64,000 nucleotides of DNA. It comes from Rhodopseudomonas boonkerdii (GTDB taxonomy: Bacteria; Pseudomonadota; Alphaproteobacteria; Rhizobiales; Xanthobacteraceae). Every line of letters begins with the position of its first letter. Within the stretch, counting starts at the first letter, position 1. The stretch lies in NCBI RefSeq assembly GCF_021184025.1, contig NZ_CP036537.1, positions 2,976,001 through 3,040,000 on the forward strand. The letters run 5' to 3'. The notes beneath the pieces are model-generated. The model did no database searches, had not been told where the DNA came from, and saw nothing but the letters and a program-made list of their open reading frames with translations. Position numbers and translations under genes: made by a program. Below are positions 44,314 through 52,908 of the stretch, piece by piece.

Positions 44314-47300
44314 TGGCGATCTCGATCTCCGAGCCGTTCATCCGCAGGCCCGTCGGCACCACGCTGTTGGCGATCGGCCTGTTTCTGCTCGGTCTGGTCG
44401 CCTATGGCGTGCTGCCCGTAGCGGCAACGCCCAATGTCGATTTCCCGATGATCTTCGTGCAGGCCACCCGCCCCGGTGCCGATCCTGCCATCATGGCGTC
44501 GACCGTCGCAGCACCGCTGGAGCGGCGGCTCGGCATCATTGCGGGCCTCGATCAGATCACGTCGACGAGTTCGCTGGGATCGACACGCATCCAGCTTCAA
44601 TTTGCCATCGGCCGCGATGTCGATCGGGCTGCGCGCGACGTCCAGGCGGCGATCAATGCGTCCATGGCCGATCTGCCGACCGACCTGCCGACCATGCCGA
44701 CATTCCGCAAGGCTAACCCGTCGGCTGCGCCGGTGTTCATCCTCGCACTGACATCGAAGACCATGTCGGCTGCTGCGATGTATGACGTAGCCGATACGGT
44801 GTTGGTGCAGCGCATCGCGCAGGTGCCGGGAGTGGGAGAGGTGACGGCCAGCGGGGCGGATCAGCCCGCCGTGCGCATCCAGCTCAATCCGGTTGCGCTC
44901 TCCAATGCCGGCATCGCGACCGAAGACGTACGCACCGCCATCGTCAATGCCAATCCGCTGGGTCCTGTCGGCATTTTCCAAGGATCGCGGCAGAGCGAAA
45001 CGATCTCGATGAATCCGCAGATGCGGACCGCGGAGGAATTCCGCGAGATCATGATCAAGAGCTCGAACGGCAGTTTTTTGCGCCTTTCCGATGTGGCCGA
45101 TGTGCGGGATGCCACGCGCAACAGCCGTTCGGTCGCCTGGTTCAACAAGCAACCGGCGGTGCTGATCCAGATCACCAAGCAGGGTAACGCCAATGTCATC
45201 GACACTGTGGATCGTGTGAAGGCGCTGATTCCGGATCTGAAGCAGTGGATTCCTGCCGGCATCGAGATCTCGGTGCTCACCGACCGCACCGGCACCATCC
45301 GCGCCAGCGTTGAGGACATGGAATGGACTCTGTTGGCTACCGCGATCCTGGTGATGGCCGTGGTGTTCGTGTTCGTTCGCCGCGGCGTGCCAACGATCGC
45401 CGCCGGCATCTCCGTCCCGCTGTCGCTGGCCGGCACTCTGGCCTGCATGTGGCTGGCCGGATTTTCGATCAACAATCTGTCACTGATGGCGCTGGCGATC
45501 TCTGTCGGCTTCGTCGTCGACGACGCCATCGTCATGATCGAGAACATGTATCGGAATCTCGAAGAAGGCATGACGCCGATGCAAGCGGCGCTGGAAGGTG
45601 CCAGGCAGATCGGATTCACAGTGGTCTCCATCAGCCTGTCGCTGATCGCCGCGTTCATTCCGCTGCTGTTCATGGATGGCCTGGTGGGGCGCCTGCTGCG
45701 CGAATTCTCTCTGACCTTGACCTTTTCGATTGTGGTCTCGACGTTAGTGTCGCTCACGGTGACGCCGATGATCTGCGCACAATATATCCGCGCGAAGATG
45801 TCATCTTCGGAGACACGATTCGATCGCCTCGTCGAGGGTGGACTTTCCCGCGTCATCGGATTCTACGAACGCACGCTTCACATCGTGCTCGACTTCCCGT
45901 TTATGACGCTACTCGTGTTTTTCGCCACCATCGCGCTGACGGTGACGCTTTACGTCAAGACGCCGAAGGGCTTTTTCCCGGAGGACGACAGCGGTTTCGT
46001 CATCGGCGCGACTCGTGCGTCGGCGGATGTGTCGTTTCAGGCCATGCTCGGTCTGCAGCAGAAGCTGGCCGACATCGTTCTGTCCGATCCCGATGTCGCG
46101 AGCATCGGCTCATCGCTCGGCGGCACTGGAGGCCCTGGGGGCGGCGGCGCCAATCGCGGCACCATGTTCATTGCGCTGAAGCCGCCGGATGAACGCGTCA
46201 ACAACGCCTCGACCAATGATGTCATCAATCGTTTGCGGCCCAAGCTGAGCGCGCTGCCTGGCATCCGCCTGTTCATGTTCGCCGCGCAGGATTTGCGTGC
46301 CGGTGGGCGCCAGAGCGACTCCAACTATCAGTACACGCTGACCTCCAGCAATCTCGATCTCCTGAACAAATGGGCACCGCTGGTCGGCAAGCGGTTGGAG
46401 AGCGTCGAGGGAATCACCGATGTCTCGAGCGATCGCGATCCCGGCGGTCTGCAATTGACCTTGCAGATCGACCGTAAGCTCGCCTCGAGTCTCGGCGTCG
46501 ATGTTTCGGATATCGACAACGCGCTCAATAATGCTTTTTCGCAGCGGCAGATCTCGACGATCTACACCCAGCGCAACCAGTACAAGGTGATCCTGGAGAT
46601 CGACAGCAAATTTCAGAACGATCCGTCGGACCTCGACCGCATCTATGTGGCCGGTGCCAATGGCGCGCAGGTGCCGCTGTCAGCGATCGTGAAAATGACG
46701 CGTACACTGTCGCCGCTGGCCGTCTATCACTCGCAATCGATGCCGTCGACGACGGTGTCGTTCAATACGTTGCCGGGCGTGCAGCTCGATTCTGTGACCG
46801 CGGCTATCCAGCGCGCGGTCGACGAACTGCACATGCCGGAAGGCATCCGCGGTGGCTTCGATGGCAATGCCGGCGACTTCAACAAGACCGCCGGCCGTCA
46901 ACCGCTGCTGATCCTCGGCGCCTTGATCGCGATGTATATCGTGCTCGGCGTGCTCTACGAGAGCCTGATGCATCCATTGACGATCATCTCGACGCTGCCG
47001 TCGGCGGGGCTGGGGGCGTTGCTGGCGCTGCAGATCACCAACACCCCGCTGACGGTGATCGCCTTTGTTGGCATCATTCTCCTGATCGGCATCGTCAAGA
47101 AGAACGGCATCATGCTGGTGGATTTCGCACTCGAAGCCGAACGCCAGCGCGACCTGTCGCCGGCGGATGCGATTTTCGAAGCCTGTCGTGCGCGGTTCCG
47201 CCCGATCCTCATGACCTCGCTGGCGGCCGCCTTTGCAGCCATTCCGCTGGTGGTCGCCACCGGGCCGGGCACCGAACTGCGCCGCCCGCTGGGCATCACC

Positions 47301-47423
47301 ATCATCGGCGGCCTGTTCGTGTCGCAGATCCTGACGCTCTACACGACGCCGGTGATCTACTTGCTGATCGACCGGCTGCGGAACAGATACCGGTCGCAAC
47401 CGCATCCGGTGCCGGCCGAATAA
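44313..47423 (+). CDS. mdtC: RND multidrug efflux permease, MdtC-like
   Basis: 1,036 residues from GTG 44313, whose first base is the last base of the upstream stop. It has the same architecture as its neighbour, with SEPFIRRPVGTTLLAIGLFLLGLVAYGVLPVAATPNVDFP at the start and AISVGFVVDDAIVMIENMYRNLEEGMTP in TM4. It shares the porter-loop patterns (QRQISTIYTQRNQYKVI) with the first pump. Together with it, the adaptor and the NodT-type channel, it makes a complete tripartite efflux system. GTG start and overlap suggest translational coupling, which would keep pump subunit amounts balanced. Confidence 0.93.
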   Translation: MAISISEPFIRRPVGTTLLAIGLFLLGLVAYGVLPVAATPNVDFPMIFVQATRPGADPAIMASTVAAPLERRLGIIAGLDQITSTSSLGSTRIQLQFAIGRDVDRAARDVQAAINASMADLPTDLPTMPTFRKANPSAAPVFILALTSKTMSAAAMYDVADTVLVQRIAQVPGVGEVTASGADQPAVRIQLNPVALSNAGIATEDVRTAIVNANPLGPVGIFQGSRQSETISMNPQMRTAEEFREIMIKSSNGSFLRLSDVADVRDATRNSRSVAWFNKQPAVLIQITKQGNANVIDTVDRVKALIPDLKQWIPAGIEISVLTDRTGTIRASVEDMEWTLLATAILVMAVVFVFVRRGVPTIAAGISVPLSLAGTLACMWLAGFSINNLSLMALAISVGFVVDDAIVMIENMYRNLEEGMTPMQAALEGARQIGFTVVSISLSLIAAFIPLLFMDGLVGRLLREFSLTLTFSIVVSTLVSLTVTPMICAQYIRAKMSSSETRFDRLVEGGLSRVIGFYERTLHIVLDFPFMTLLVFFATIALTVTLYVKTPKGFFPEDDSGFVIGATRASADVSFQAMLGLQQKLADIVLSDPDVASIGSSLGGTGGPGGGGANRGTMFIALKPPDERVNNASTNDVINRLRPKLSALPGIRLFMFAAQDLRAGGRQSDSNYQYTLTSSNLDLLNKWAPLVGKRLESVEGITDVSSDRDPGGLQLTLQIDRKLASSLGVDVSDIDNALNNAFSQRQISTIYTQRNQYKVILEIDSKFQNDPSDLDRIYVAGANGAQVPLSAIVKMTRTLSPLAVYHSQSMPSTTVSFNTLPGVQLDSVTAAIQRAVDELHMPEGIRGGFDGNAGDFNKTAGRQPLLILGALIAMYIVLGVLYESLMHPLTIISTLPSAGLGALLALQITNTPLTVIAFVGIILLIGIVKKNGIMLVDFALEAERQRDLSPADAIFEACRARFRPILMTSLAAAFAAIPLVVATGPGTELRRPLGITIIGGLFVSQILTLYTTPVIYLLIDRLRNRYRSQPHPVPAE

Positions 47424-47468
47424 CGCAGCGGCTGTTGAAGCCGGCACGTCCGCGGCGTATAGCGGGCG

Positions 47469-48200
47469 ATGTCCAGCAACCAAGAAATCCCGCGCGGCGA
47501 TCTCGTCGAGATCCCGGAATGTCCGCATTGCCAGAAGCCGGTGCCGCTGTGCATCTGCGACAGCATTGAGCCTGTCGACAGCAAGGTCGAGCTGCTCATC
47601 CTGCAGCATCCGCAGGAGCAGGACAGGGCGCTCGGCACTGCTCGCGTCGCCGCCCGGCATTTCGAGAACGCGCAAGTGCGCGTCGGCCTGTCATGGCCGA
47701 GCCTGTCAAAAATTCTCGGCCGCACCGTCGATCCCGTGCGTTGGGCGATCCTCTATCTCGGCTCGGCGAAGGTCTCGGATTACGATACCGACCTCGACAT
47801 TCTCGCCATCGACCGTAAGGGCCAGGCGGAGGTCAATCAGAAGGCGCTGCTGCGCGATATCGAGGGCGTGATCCTGCTGGACGGTACCTGGAGCCAGGCC
47901 AAGGCACTGTGGTGGCGCAATGCCTGGATGCTGAAATGCCAACGTGTGATCCTGGGGCCCGCCGCGCCATCGCTTTATGGCAAGCTGCGCAAGGAACCGC
48001 GCAAGGACGGCCTGTCCACCATCGAGGCGGCGGGCATGGTGTTGTCGGCGCTGCAGAAGCGGCCGCAAATCGCAGAAGCGCTCAATGCGAGCTTCGAGCG
48101 GATGCTGGCGCGGTATCGCGAAGTGCAGTCCGAGATTCCGGAGCTCGCCCCCAAGCCAAAGCCGAAGCGCGATTGGCGGCGCCGTGGCAAGAAGAAGTGA
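47469..48200 (+). CDS. DTW-domain tRNA-uridine aminocarboxypropyltransferase (TapT-like)
   Basis: 243 residues. The DTW domain shows the N-terminal cysteine cluster CPHCQKPVPLCIC (metal binding), LLILQHPQEQDRALGTARVA, the motif LLDGTWSQAKALWWRN that names the family, and KEPRKDGLSTIEA. Enzymes of the family transfer the 3-amino-3-carboxypropyl group of SAM to uridine in tRNA (acp3U). The C-terminus is Lys/Arg/Pro-rich, consistent with tRNA binding. It follows the efflux operon by 45 bases and is convergent with tRNA-Cys; it may be co-transcribed with the pump genes. Confidence 0.88.
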   Translation: MSSNQEIPRGDLVEIPECPHCQKPVPLCICDSIEPVDSKVELLILQHPQEQDRALGTARVAARHFENAQVRVGLSWPSLSKILGRTVDPVRWAILYLGSAKVSDYDTDLDILAIDRKGQAEVNQKALLRDIEGVILLDGTWSQAKALWWRNAWMLKCQRVILGPAAPSLYGKLRKEPRKDGLSTIEAAGMVLSALQKRPQIAEALNASFERMLARYREVQSEIPELAPKPKPKRDWRRRGKKK

Positions 48201-48264
48201 CCGGGCAGGGCGAAAGCCCGTCCGGATGCCGTCGATTGCGATCTTAAGTCATTGATTGGATTGA

Positions 48265-48338
48265 TGGAGGCCACGTCGGGAATCGAACCCGAATAAACGG
48301 TTTTGCAGACCGGCGCGTAACCATTCCGCCACATGGCC
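48265..48338 (-). tRNA. tRNA-Cys (anticodon GCA)
   Basis: On the minus strand a 74-nt cloverleaf begins GGCCATG and ends CGTGGCC, discriminator T and encoded CCA, the usual bacterial tRNA-Cys form. The anticodon stem CCGGT/ACCG(T) holds loop CTGCAAA with anticodon GCA. The T arm is TCGGG-TTCGATT-CCCGA. Confidence 0.95.
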
Positions 48339-48430
48339 CCATAATGGGTTAGTTACAGACCGTTCGCCGTGAAGGCAATGCCCGGCTCAAATCTTTCACG
48401 GGTTCCCACAACACCGGCCTTCTCGGTAGG

Positions 48431-48610
48431 TCAGCAGGAGGCGTGCCAGCCGTCCGGGAAGGGAATATGTGGCCACGGGCCGTCATTGTCGTTCGCCGCT
48501 GTCGGAATCGGCGCGAGAAACATCATCTGGCTGCGGAAATCGTCCTCGATTTCGGCTTCGATCTCGATCCGGACTGCCTCCAGAATGTAATCGAACTCGG
48601 CTTCGCTCAT
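48431..48610 (-). CDS. Small acidic hypothetical protein (59 aa)
   Basis: A 59-residue frame starts at ATG 48610 with GGGAG about 8 bases upstream (CAGGGAGTTCTGACG). The N-terminal half is acidic and amphipathic (SEAEFDYILEAVRIEIEAE), followed by a proline/tryptophan-rich tail (DNDGPWPHIPFPDGWHASC). Third codon positions are strongly G/C, as in neighbouring genes, which supports coding. I do not recognise the family. It lies just upstream of tRNA-Cys on the same strand. Confidence 0.6.
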   Translation of the reverse strand: MSEAEFDYILEAVRIEIEAEIEDDFRSQMMFLAPIPTAANDNDGPWPHIPFPDGWHASC

Positions 48611-48823
48611 CGTCAGAACTCCCTGTCTTCAGGGCAATTTGACGAAAAGCCTTTGTGGCGACGTTGAGCGGATCGCTCAAATTGTACCGATCCACTGCCC
48701 GAGATAGCGATGGTTGCCGAAACGTTACGACAACCCGGACATTTTTCAGAAGATCATCGGGGATGAGCAGCGGTTGCCGGAACGCACGCGCAGCTTATGG
48801 CGATGCGAATCGCACACTGTTGC

Positions 48824-49012
48824 TCAGATCTCGATGGGGACGGCGAGCCGGCCAATCAGAAGCGCGACCTCATCGAGATGGTCGTCGGCGTCGCGGTCGC
48901 GGTCATGGGTCTGCACCGCCGCAGCCAGACGGGAGAGACATTCGTCATCGCTGATGAAAGGCAGGGAGTTGATATCGGTTCGAAGTGCGCGATCGGTGTG
49001 CGTGGTGGCCAT
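48824..49012 (-). CDS. Small hypothetical protein (62 aa)
   Basis: A 62-residue frame starts at ATG 49012 with GAGGTGA 5-10 bases upstream, a strong ribosome site. The sequence is acidic and His/Asp-rich in the middle (THDRDRDADDHLDEVALLIGRL), with no signal peptide or membrane helix. Codon use is GC-rich. Family unknown. It sits with the other small gene in the pocket between tRNA-Cys and tRNA-Asn. The remaining gaps (48611-48823, 49013-49290) show no further convincing gene. Confidence 0.55.
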   Translation of the reverse strand: MATTHTDRALRTDINSLPFISDDECLSRLAAAVQTHDRDRDADDHLDEVALLIGRLAVPIEI

Positions 49013-49256
49013 GAATCACCTCGTTCGATTCTGAATGGATGCCTGTTGTCAGGAACTCGAATTTTGCGATGCAATAGGTCGAAATGGCGACAGAGCGGGC
49101 CGATATGGCGGCTCGATCCGTCGTCAATATCGATGCAAGAACGAAGCCAGATTGCAAAAGATTTCGCGATTTCAGTAGTTTCCGAGAGTTTTCCCCGGCG
49201 ATGACGATGAGATGAAACATTCCGCATTTCCCGCTTTCCAAGCCGGGATCGCTTTG

Positions 49257-49262
49257 TTATAC
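49257..49262 (+). promoter_or_regulatory. Candidate -10 element for tRNA-Asn
   Basis: TTATAC lies 28 bases before the mature tRNA 5' end, a plausible -10 box. A matching -35 is weak, so this is a suggestion only. Confidence 0.3.
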
Positions 49263-49290
49263 GCTGCGCCACGCGACACGGTTCGCGTTT

Positions 49291-49365
49291 TCCCTGGTAG
49301 CTCAGCGGTAGAGCATTCGACTGTTAATCGAATGGTCGCTGGTTCGAATCCAGCCCGGGGAGCCA
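49291..49365 (+). tRNA. tRNA-Asn (anticodon GTT)
   Basis: A 75-nt cloverleaf starts TCCCTGG and closes with CCGGGGA, discriminator G and encoded CCA. The anticodon arm ATTCG-ACTGTTAAT-CGAAT gives GTT. The T arm GCTGG-TTCGAAT-CCAGC is perfect. Confidence 0.96.
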
Positions 49366-49515
49366 TTCATATTCATCCCAGAAATCGATGCTTCCAGGAC
49401 GATTTGCGAGCCAGTGCTCGCGTGTCATCTGTGCTTTTCCGCACCTTGCCCGCGGCATCGCGTTGCCGTAATTCCTGAACTTCGAGACCTTCCAGACTCA
49501 CGCCAAGGGATTGCC

Positions 49516-50097
49516 ATGTCCGATTTCTCCGCCGCTCGCCAGAAAATGGTCGATGGCCAGATCCGTCCGAGCGACGTCACCGATCTGCGCATCATCGACG
49601 CCATGCTGTCGGTGCCACGGGAGGAGTATGTGCCGGCGCATCTGCGCCCGATGGCCTATCTCGACCTGGATCTCGACATCAGTGCAGCCGGTGAAGCCGG
49701 TCGATTCCTGATCAAGCCGGTGGTCCTGGCGAAGATGCTGCAGGCCGCCGAACTCAAGGCCAGCGACAAGGTTCTCGTGGTCGGCTGCACTAGCGGCTAT
49801 TCCGCGGCCGTGATCGGTAAGATCGTCGGCTCGGTGACCAATGCCGGCGTGGCAGGCAACGCCGCCAGTGGTCCCTATGACGTTATCGTGGTGGCCGGCG
49901 CAACGGAAGTCGCTCCGACCGGCCTCTATGGCCAGCTCGCCCCAGGCGGACGCCTGCTCGGCGTGTTCGCCCAGAGCAAGCCGCAGCGCGCCACCTTGGT
50001 GACCCATTCCCACGACGATTTCGGCTCCCGGCCGCTTTTCGATGCCGCAGCACCGGTGCTCCCGGGTCTCGAGCGGAAGGCTGAGTTCGTTTTCTGA
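49516..50097 (+). CDS. Protein-L-isoaspartate O-methyltransferase-like protein with internal deletion
   Basis: 193 residues from ATG 49516. The N-terminus (ARQKMVDGQIRPSDVTD, LSVPREEYVP, RFLIKPVVLAKMLQAAEL) and C-terminus (GPYDVIVVAGATEVAP, LAPGGRLLGVF) match the alphaproteobacterial Pcm-like family whose gene usually precedes tolC. SAM motif I is present as VLVVGCTSGYSAAV (residues 86-99). However, PYDVI begins only 30 residues after Gly90. In the family about 58 residues separate these points and include the acidic residue that binds the SAM ribose. The reading frame is intact, so a precise in-frame loss of about 28-30 residues is implied. Methyltransferase activity is doubtful. The assignment to Pcm itself is by family resemblance. 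Confidence 0.8.
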   Translation: MSDFSAARQKMVDGQIRPSDVTDLRIIDAMLSVPREEYVPAHLRPMAYLDLDLDISAAGEAGRFLIKPVVLAKMLQAAELKASDKVLVVGCTSGYSAAVIGKIVGSVTNAGVAGNAASGPYDVIVVAGATEVAPTGLYGQLAPGGRLLGVFAQSKPQRATLVTHSHDDFGSRPLFDAAAPVLPGLERKAEFVF

Positions 50098-50335
50098 GCC
50101 GACCGCCTGCGCGTTGGATCGTGTGTCCGGCCAAACGCGCATAGGGATGGCAATGGAAACTGCAAGTGTGGCTTGTATGTCCCAGCCGCCAAGTTTCCAC
50201 CGCCAACTCGCCACGAGAGGTTCCGTCTCGCGCATGCGAGGCATATGGTGAGTGGAGACTCGCTAACGGACCTTACCCCTCCGGCCCCATCATCATGCGG
50301 CCGGAAAGGTGAGTGGCAAGAATGGATTACCAAGA

Positions 50336-51727
50336 ATGGGCCGCGTAAAAGTTTCCACCGGCGCTGCTGTTGCGGCCTTGTTGTTGTCGCTCGCCGGCAC
50401 GACACCGAGCCTCGCCGACACGATCGAGGCGGCACTTGTTCGCGCGTATCAGAACAATCCGCAGCTGAACGCCCAGCGAGCCTCTGTCCGCGCGACCGAT
50501 GAAAACGTTCCGCAGGCGCTGTCCGGCTATCGTCCGAAGGTCGCGATCACCGCGAGCGGCGGCTACCAATACACGGATGCAGTGAGCTCGCTCGCCGGCC
50601 AGGCTGTTCCGCTTCACGGCGTGCAAGTGCCGCGTTCGGTCGGAGCGACGGTGACGCAGAGCCTGTATAACGGCAATCAGACGGCCAACCGCACCCGCGC
50701 AGCCGAAGGTCAGGTCTCGGCTGCACGCGAAGGTCTGCGCGTACTCGAGCAGACAGTGCTGCTGTCGGCTGCCACCATCTACATGGACTATCTGCGCGAT
50801 GCGGCCGCGGTCGAGGTGCAGAAGAGCAACGTTCGCGTGCTCGAGCAGACGCTCAAACAGACCCGCGACCGCTTCAACGTCGGTGAAGTCACGCGCACCG
50901 ACGTGGCGCAGTCCGAAGCCCAGCTGGCGGCAGGCCGCACGCAGCTACTGACTGCCGAATCGACGCTTACCACGACGCGCTCGAACTTCCGCCGCATCAT
51001 CGGCAACGATCCGTCCGCATTGCAGGCCGGCTCGCCCGTCGATCGCTTCCTGCCGGCGTCGTTGCCGGCTGCCGTCGATCTGTCGCTGACTGAAAACCCA
51101 AACGTGACTTCGGCCATGTACGGCATCGACGTCAGCTTCCTGAACGTCAAGATCAACGAAGGCGCACTGTTCCCGTCGGTGACGCTGCAGGCCAGCGCGC
51201 AGCAGGGTTGGGAACAGTCGATCTCGCAGCCGCGCGGCTTCACGGCTGCTGCCATCGCCCAGGTCTCGGTGCCTGTCTATCAGGGCGGCGCAGAATACTC
51301 CCTGATCCGCCAATCCAAGGAAACGCTGGCGCAGCAGCGCCTCGCGCTCGAGCAGGTGCGCGACCAGACCCGAGCCAGCGTTGCACAGGCCTGGGGGCAG
51401 CTGCTCGCGGGCAGGGCGCAGGTCGCTTCGGCCCAGGCACAGGTGCAGGCTTCGGAAATCGCGCTGAATGGCGTGCGCGAGGAAGCCAAGGCCGGTCAGC
51501 GCACCACGCTTGACGTCCTCAACGCGCAGCAGGCGCTGGTGAATGCGCGCATCGCACTCGTCAACGCACAGCATGACCGCGTGGTGGCATCATATTCGGT
51601 GCTTAGCGCAGTCGGCCGGCTGTCACCGTCGGTGCTGAAGCTCAACACCAACGTCTATGATCCGAGTGTCCACTATCATCAGGTGCGCGATAGCTGGGCT
51701 GGCGTGCGCACGCCGGACGGTCGCTGA
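50336..51727 (+). CDS. tolC: TolC-family outer-membrane channel protein
   Basis: 463 residues from ATG 50336 (GTG 50309 is an upstream alternative). A signal peptide ends near PSLADT, followed by two repeated OEP domains: IEAALVRAYQNNPQLNAQRASVRATDENVPQALSGYRPKV, and GIDVSFLNVKINEGALFPSVTLQASAQQGWEQ. Long heptad helices around residues 120-200 and 330-410 form the periplasmic tunnel. It serves type I secretion and RND efflux as the outer-membrane exit. It lies downstream of the methyltransferase-like gene, its usual neighbour in this group, and is followed by a strong terminator. Confidence 0.92.
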   Translation: MGRVKVSTGAAVAALLLSLAGTTPSLADTIEAALVRAYQNNPQLNAQRASVRATDENVPQALSGYRPKVAITASGGYQYTDAVSSLAGQAVPLHGVQVPRSVGATVTQSLYNGNQTANRTRAAEGQVSAAREGLRVLEQTVLLSAATIYMDYLRDAAAVEVQKSNVRVLEQTLKQTRDRFNVGEVTRTDVAQSEAQLAAGRTQLLTAESTLTTTRSNFRRIIGNDPSALQAGSPVDRFLPASLPAAVDLSLTENPNVTSAMYGIDVSFLNVKINEGALFPSVTLQASAQQGWEQSISQPRGFTAAAIAQVSVPVYQGGAEYSLIRQSKETLAQQRLALEQVRDQTRASVAQAWGQLLAGRAQVASAQAQVQASEIALNGVREEAKAGQRTTLDVLNAQQALVNARIALVNAQHDRVVASYSVLSAVGRLSPSVLKLNTNVYDPSVHYHQVRDSWAGVRTPDGR

Positions 51728-52039
51728 GTCGCTCGCGACGCAAATCCTCAGGTATTTACTTCATCCCGCCTGCATCAAGGGCCGCCTCGCGCGGCCCTTT
51801 CGCTTTTCGCCTTTGCTTGCAATCATTTGATGCAATGACGTAGCGTTCAACGCAGTAGCGGCGCGATTCGGAATGCATCACGCAGGTTTCGCGAAAGCTG
51901 GTGGTCAGGCGTCGCTTGATCTGGGGACAAGTCAGGCTTGCGCGATGAATGGTCAGCCCGATGCAACCGGGCGCCGCCAAATTCAGCCTCGTCTGATGTA
52001 GAATATAGTGGCGAGAGCTTTGACGATGCGGAGTCGGAC
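51728..52039. other. Intergenic region between tolC and popZ
   Basis: 312 bases. The first part holds the tolC terminator (51777-51806). The rest must hold the promoter of the popZ gene; an AT-rich stretch TAGAATATAG near 52000 could be its -10 region, but no clear -35 partner is seen. No protein gene is supported. Confidence 0.4.
51777..51806 (+). terminator. Rho-independent terminator of tolC
   Basis: AAGGGCCGC and GCGGCCCTT form a 9-bp perfect stem with a CTCGC loop, followed by TCGCTTTT. It is 50 bases after the tolC stop. Confidence 0.85.
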
Positions 52040-52741
52040 ATGACGCAACCTGCAAAGGTCCAGGAACCCTCCATGGAGGAGATTCTGGCGTCGATCCGTC
52101 GCATTATCGCCGACGACGAAGCCAAGCCCGCCGAACCGGCCCCGGCGCCCGCTGCTCCGCCGGCGAAACCTGCTGTCGTCACCAGCGCTCCGCCACCAGC
52201 TCCCAAGCCGGCCCCGGTACCCAAGGCGCCTGAAAAAGCCCCCGAGCCTGCAGCCACCAACAGCCAGGACGATATCGACGCGATGCTCGCGAGTTTCGAC
52301 GCCGCGACGCCCGAACCGGAGACTTCTGCAGTGCCGTCGGCTGACGACGTGTTCGAACTCACCGACGAAATGGTGATTGCGGAGGACCCCGAGCCAGCGT
52401 TCCGGCGCGTGGAGCCTGCCGACGATCTCGAATTCGCCGAGGCTGCTGCAGCCAACACGCAGCCGCCGCGGTTCGACCCGCCGTCTTACGAGCCGCCGCC
52501 GCACGAACAGCCGGTGACGGCGCCGCAGATGATGTCGCCGTCCACTGCCTCGGCGGTGGAATCGGCCTTCCACTCGCTCGCGAATACCGTACTGAGCAAC
52601 AATGCCCGTACCCTTGAGGATCTGGTCAAGGAGATGCTGCGGCCGATGCTGAAGTCTTGGCTCGACGATAATTTGCCGGGCCTCGTGGAGCGCATCGTGA
52701 AGGCCGAGATCGAGCGCGTCTCGCGCGGTGGAGGCCGCTAG
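52040..52741 (+). CDS. popZ: PopZ-like polar organising protein (DUF2497)
   Basis: 233 residues from ATG 52040, with GGAG just upstream. The N-terminal helix [18 protein letters not shown] and the C-terminal helices [38 protein letters not shown] are the two conserved parts of PopZ/DUF2497. Between them lies a 120-residue Pro/Ala/Glu-rich, low-complexity linker. In Caulobacter and relatives PopZ forms a polar matrix that tethers the ParB-parS centromere and cell-cycle proteins. The linker is longer than in Caulobacter. The gene directly before valS is a common order in Rhizobiales. Confidence 0.88.
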   Translation: MTQPAKVQEPSMEEILASIRRIIADDEAKPAEPAPAPAAPPAKPAVVTSAPPPAPKPAPVPKAPEKAPEPAATNSQDDIDAMLASFDAATPEPETSAVPSADDVFELTDEMVIAEDPEPAFRRVEPADDLEFAEAAAANTQPPRFDPPSYEPPPHEQPVTAPQMMSPSTASAVESAFHSLANTVLSNNARTLEDLVKEMLRPMLKSWLDDNLPGLVERIVKAEIERVSRGGGR

Positions 52742-52908
52742 GCCCCGTCGTTTGGACGGAAACAGGCCTTCGTTTGGCCCATTCCGGGCTTATATACCTG
52801 CCATCTGTTGACTTGCGCGTGCCCTGCGGGTTTTTAGCCCACAGGCATATTGATGGCATTTCCCGCGCCCAGCCTGATCTGCAAACCTCTGACTTGATTG
52901 CATCCGTC

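Noticed and set aside
48714..49034. Plus-strand 106-codon frame in the tRNA pocket
   Set aside because: The first 30 residues look protein-like but the remainder is Arg/Ser-rich shadow of the better-supported minus-strand gene at 48824-49012; TTG start only.
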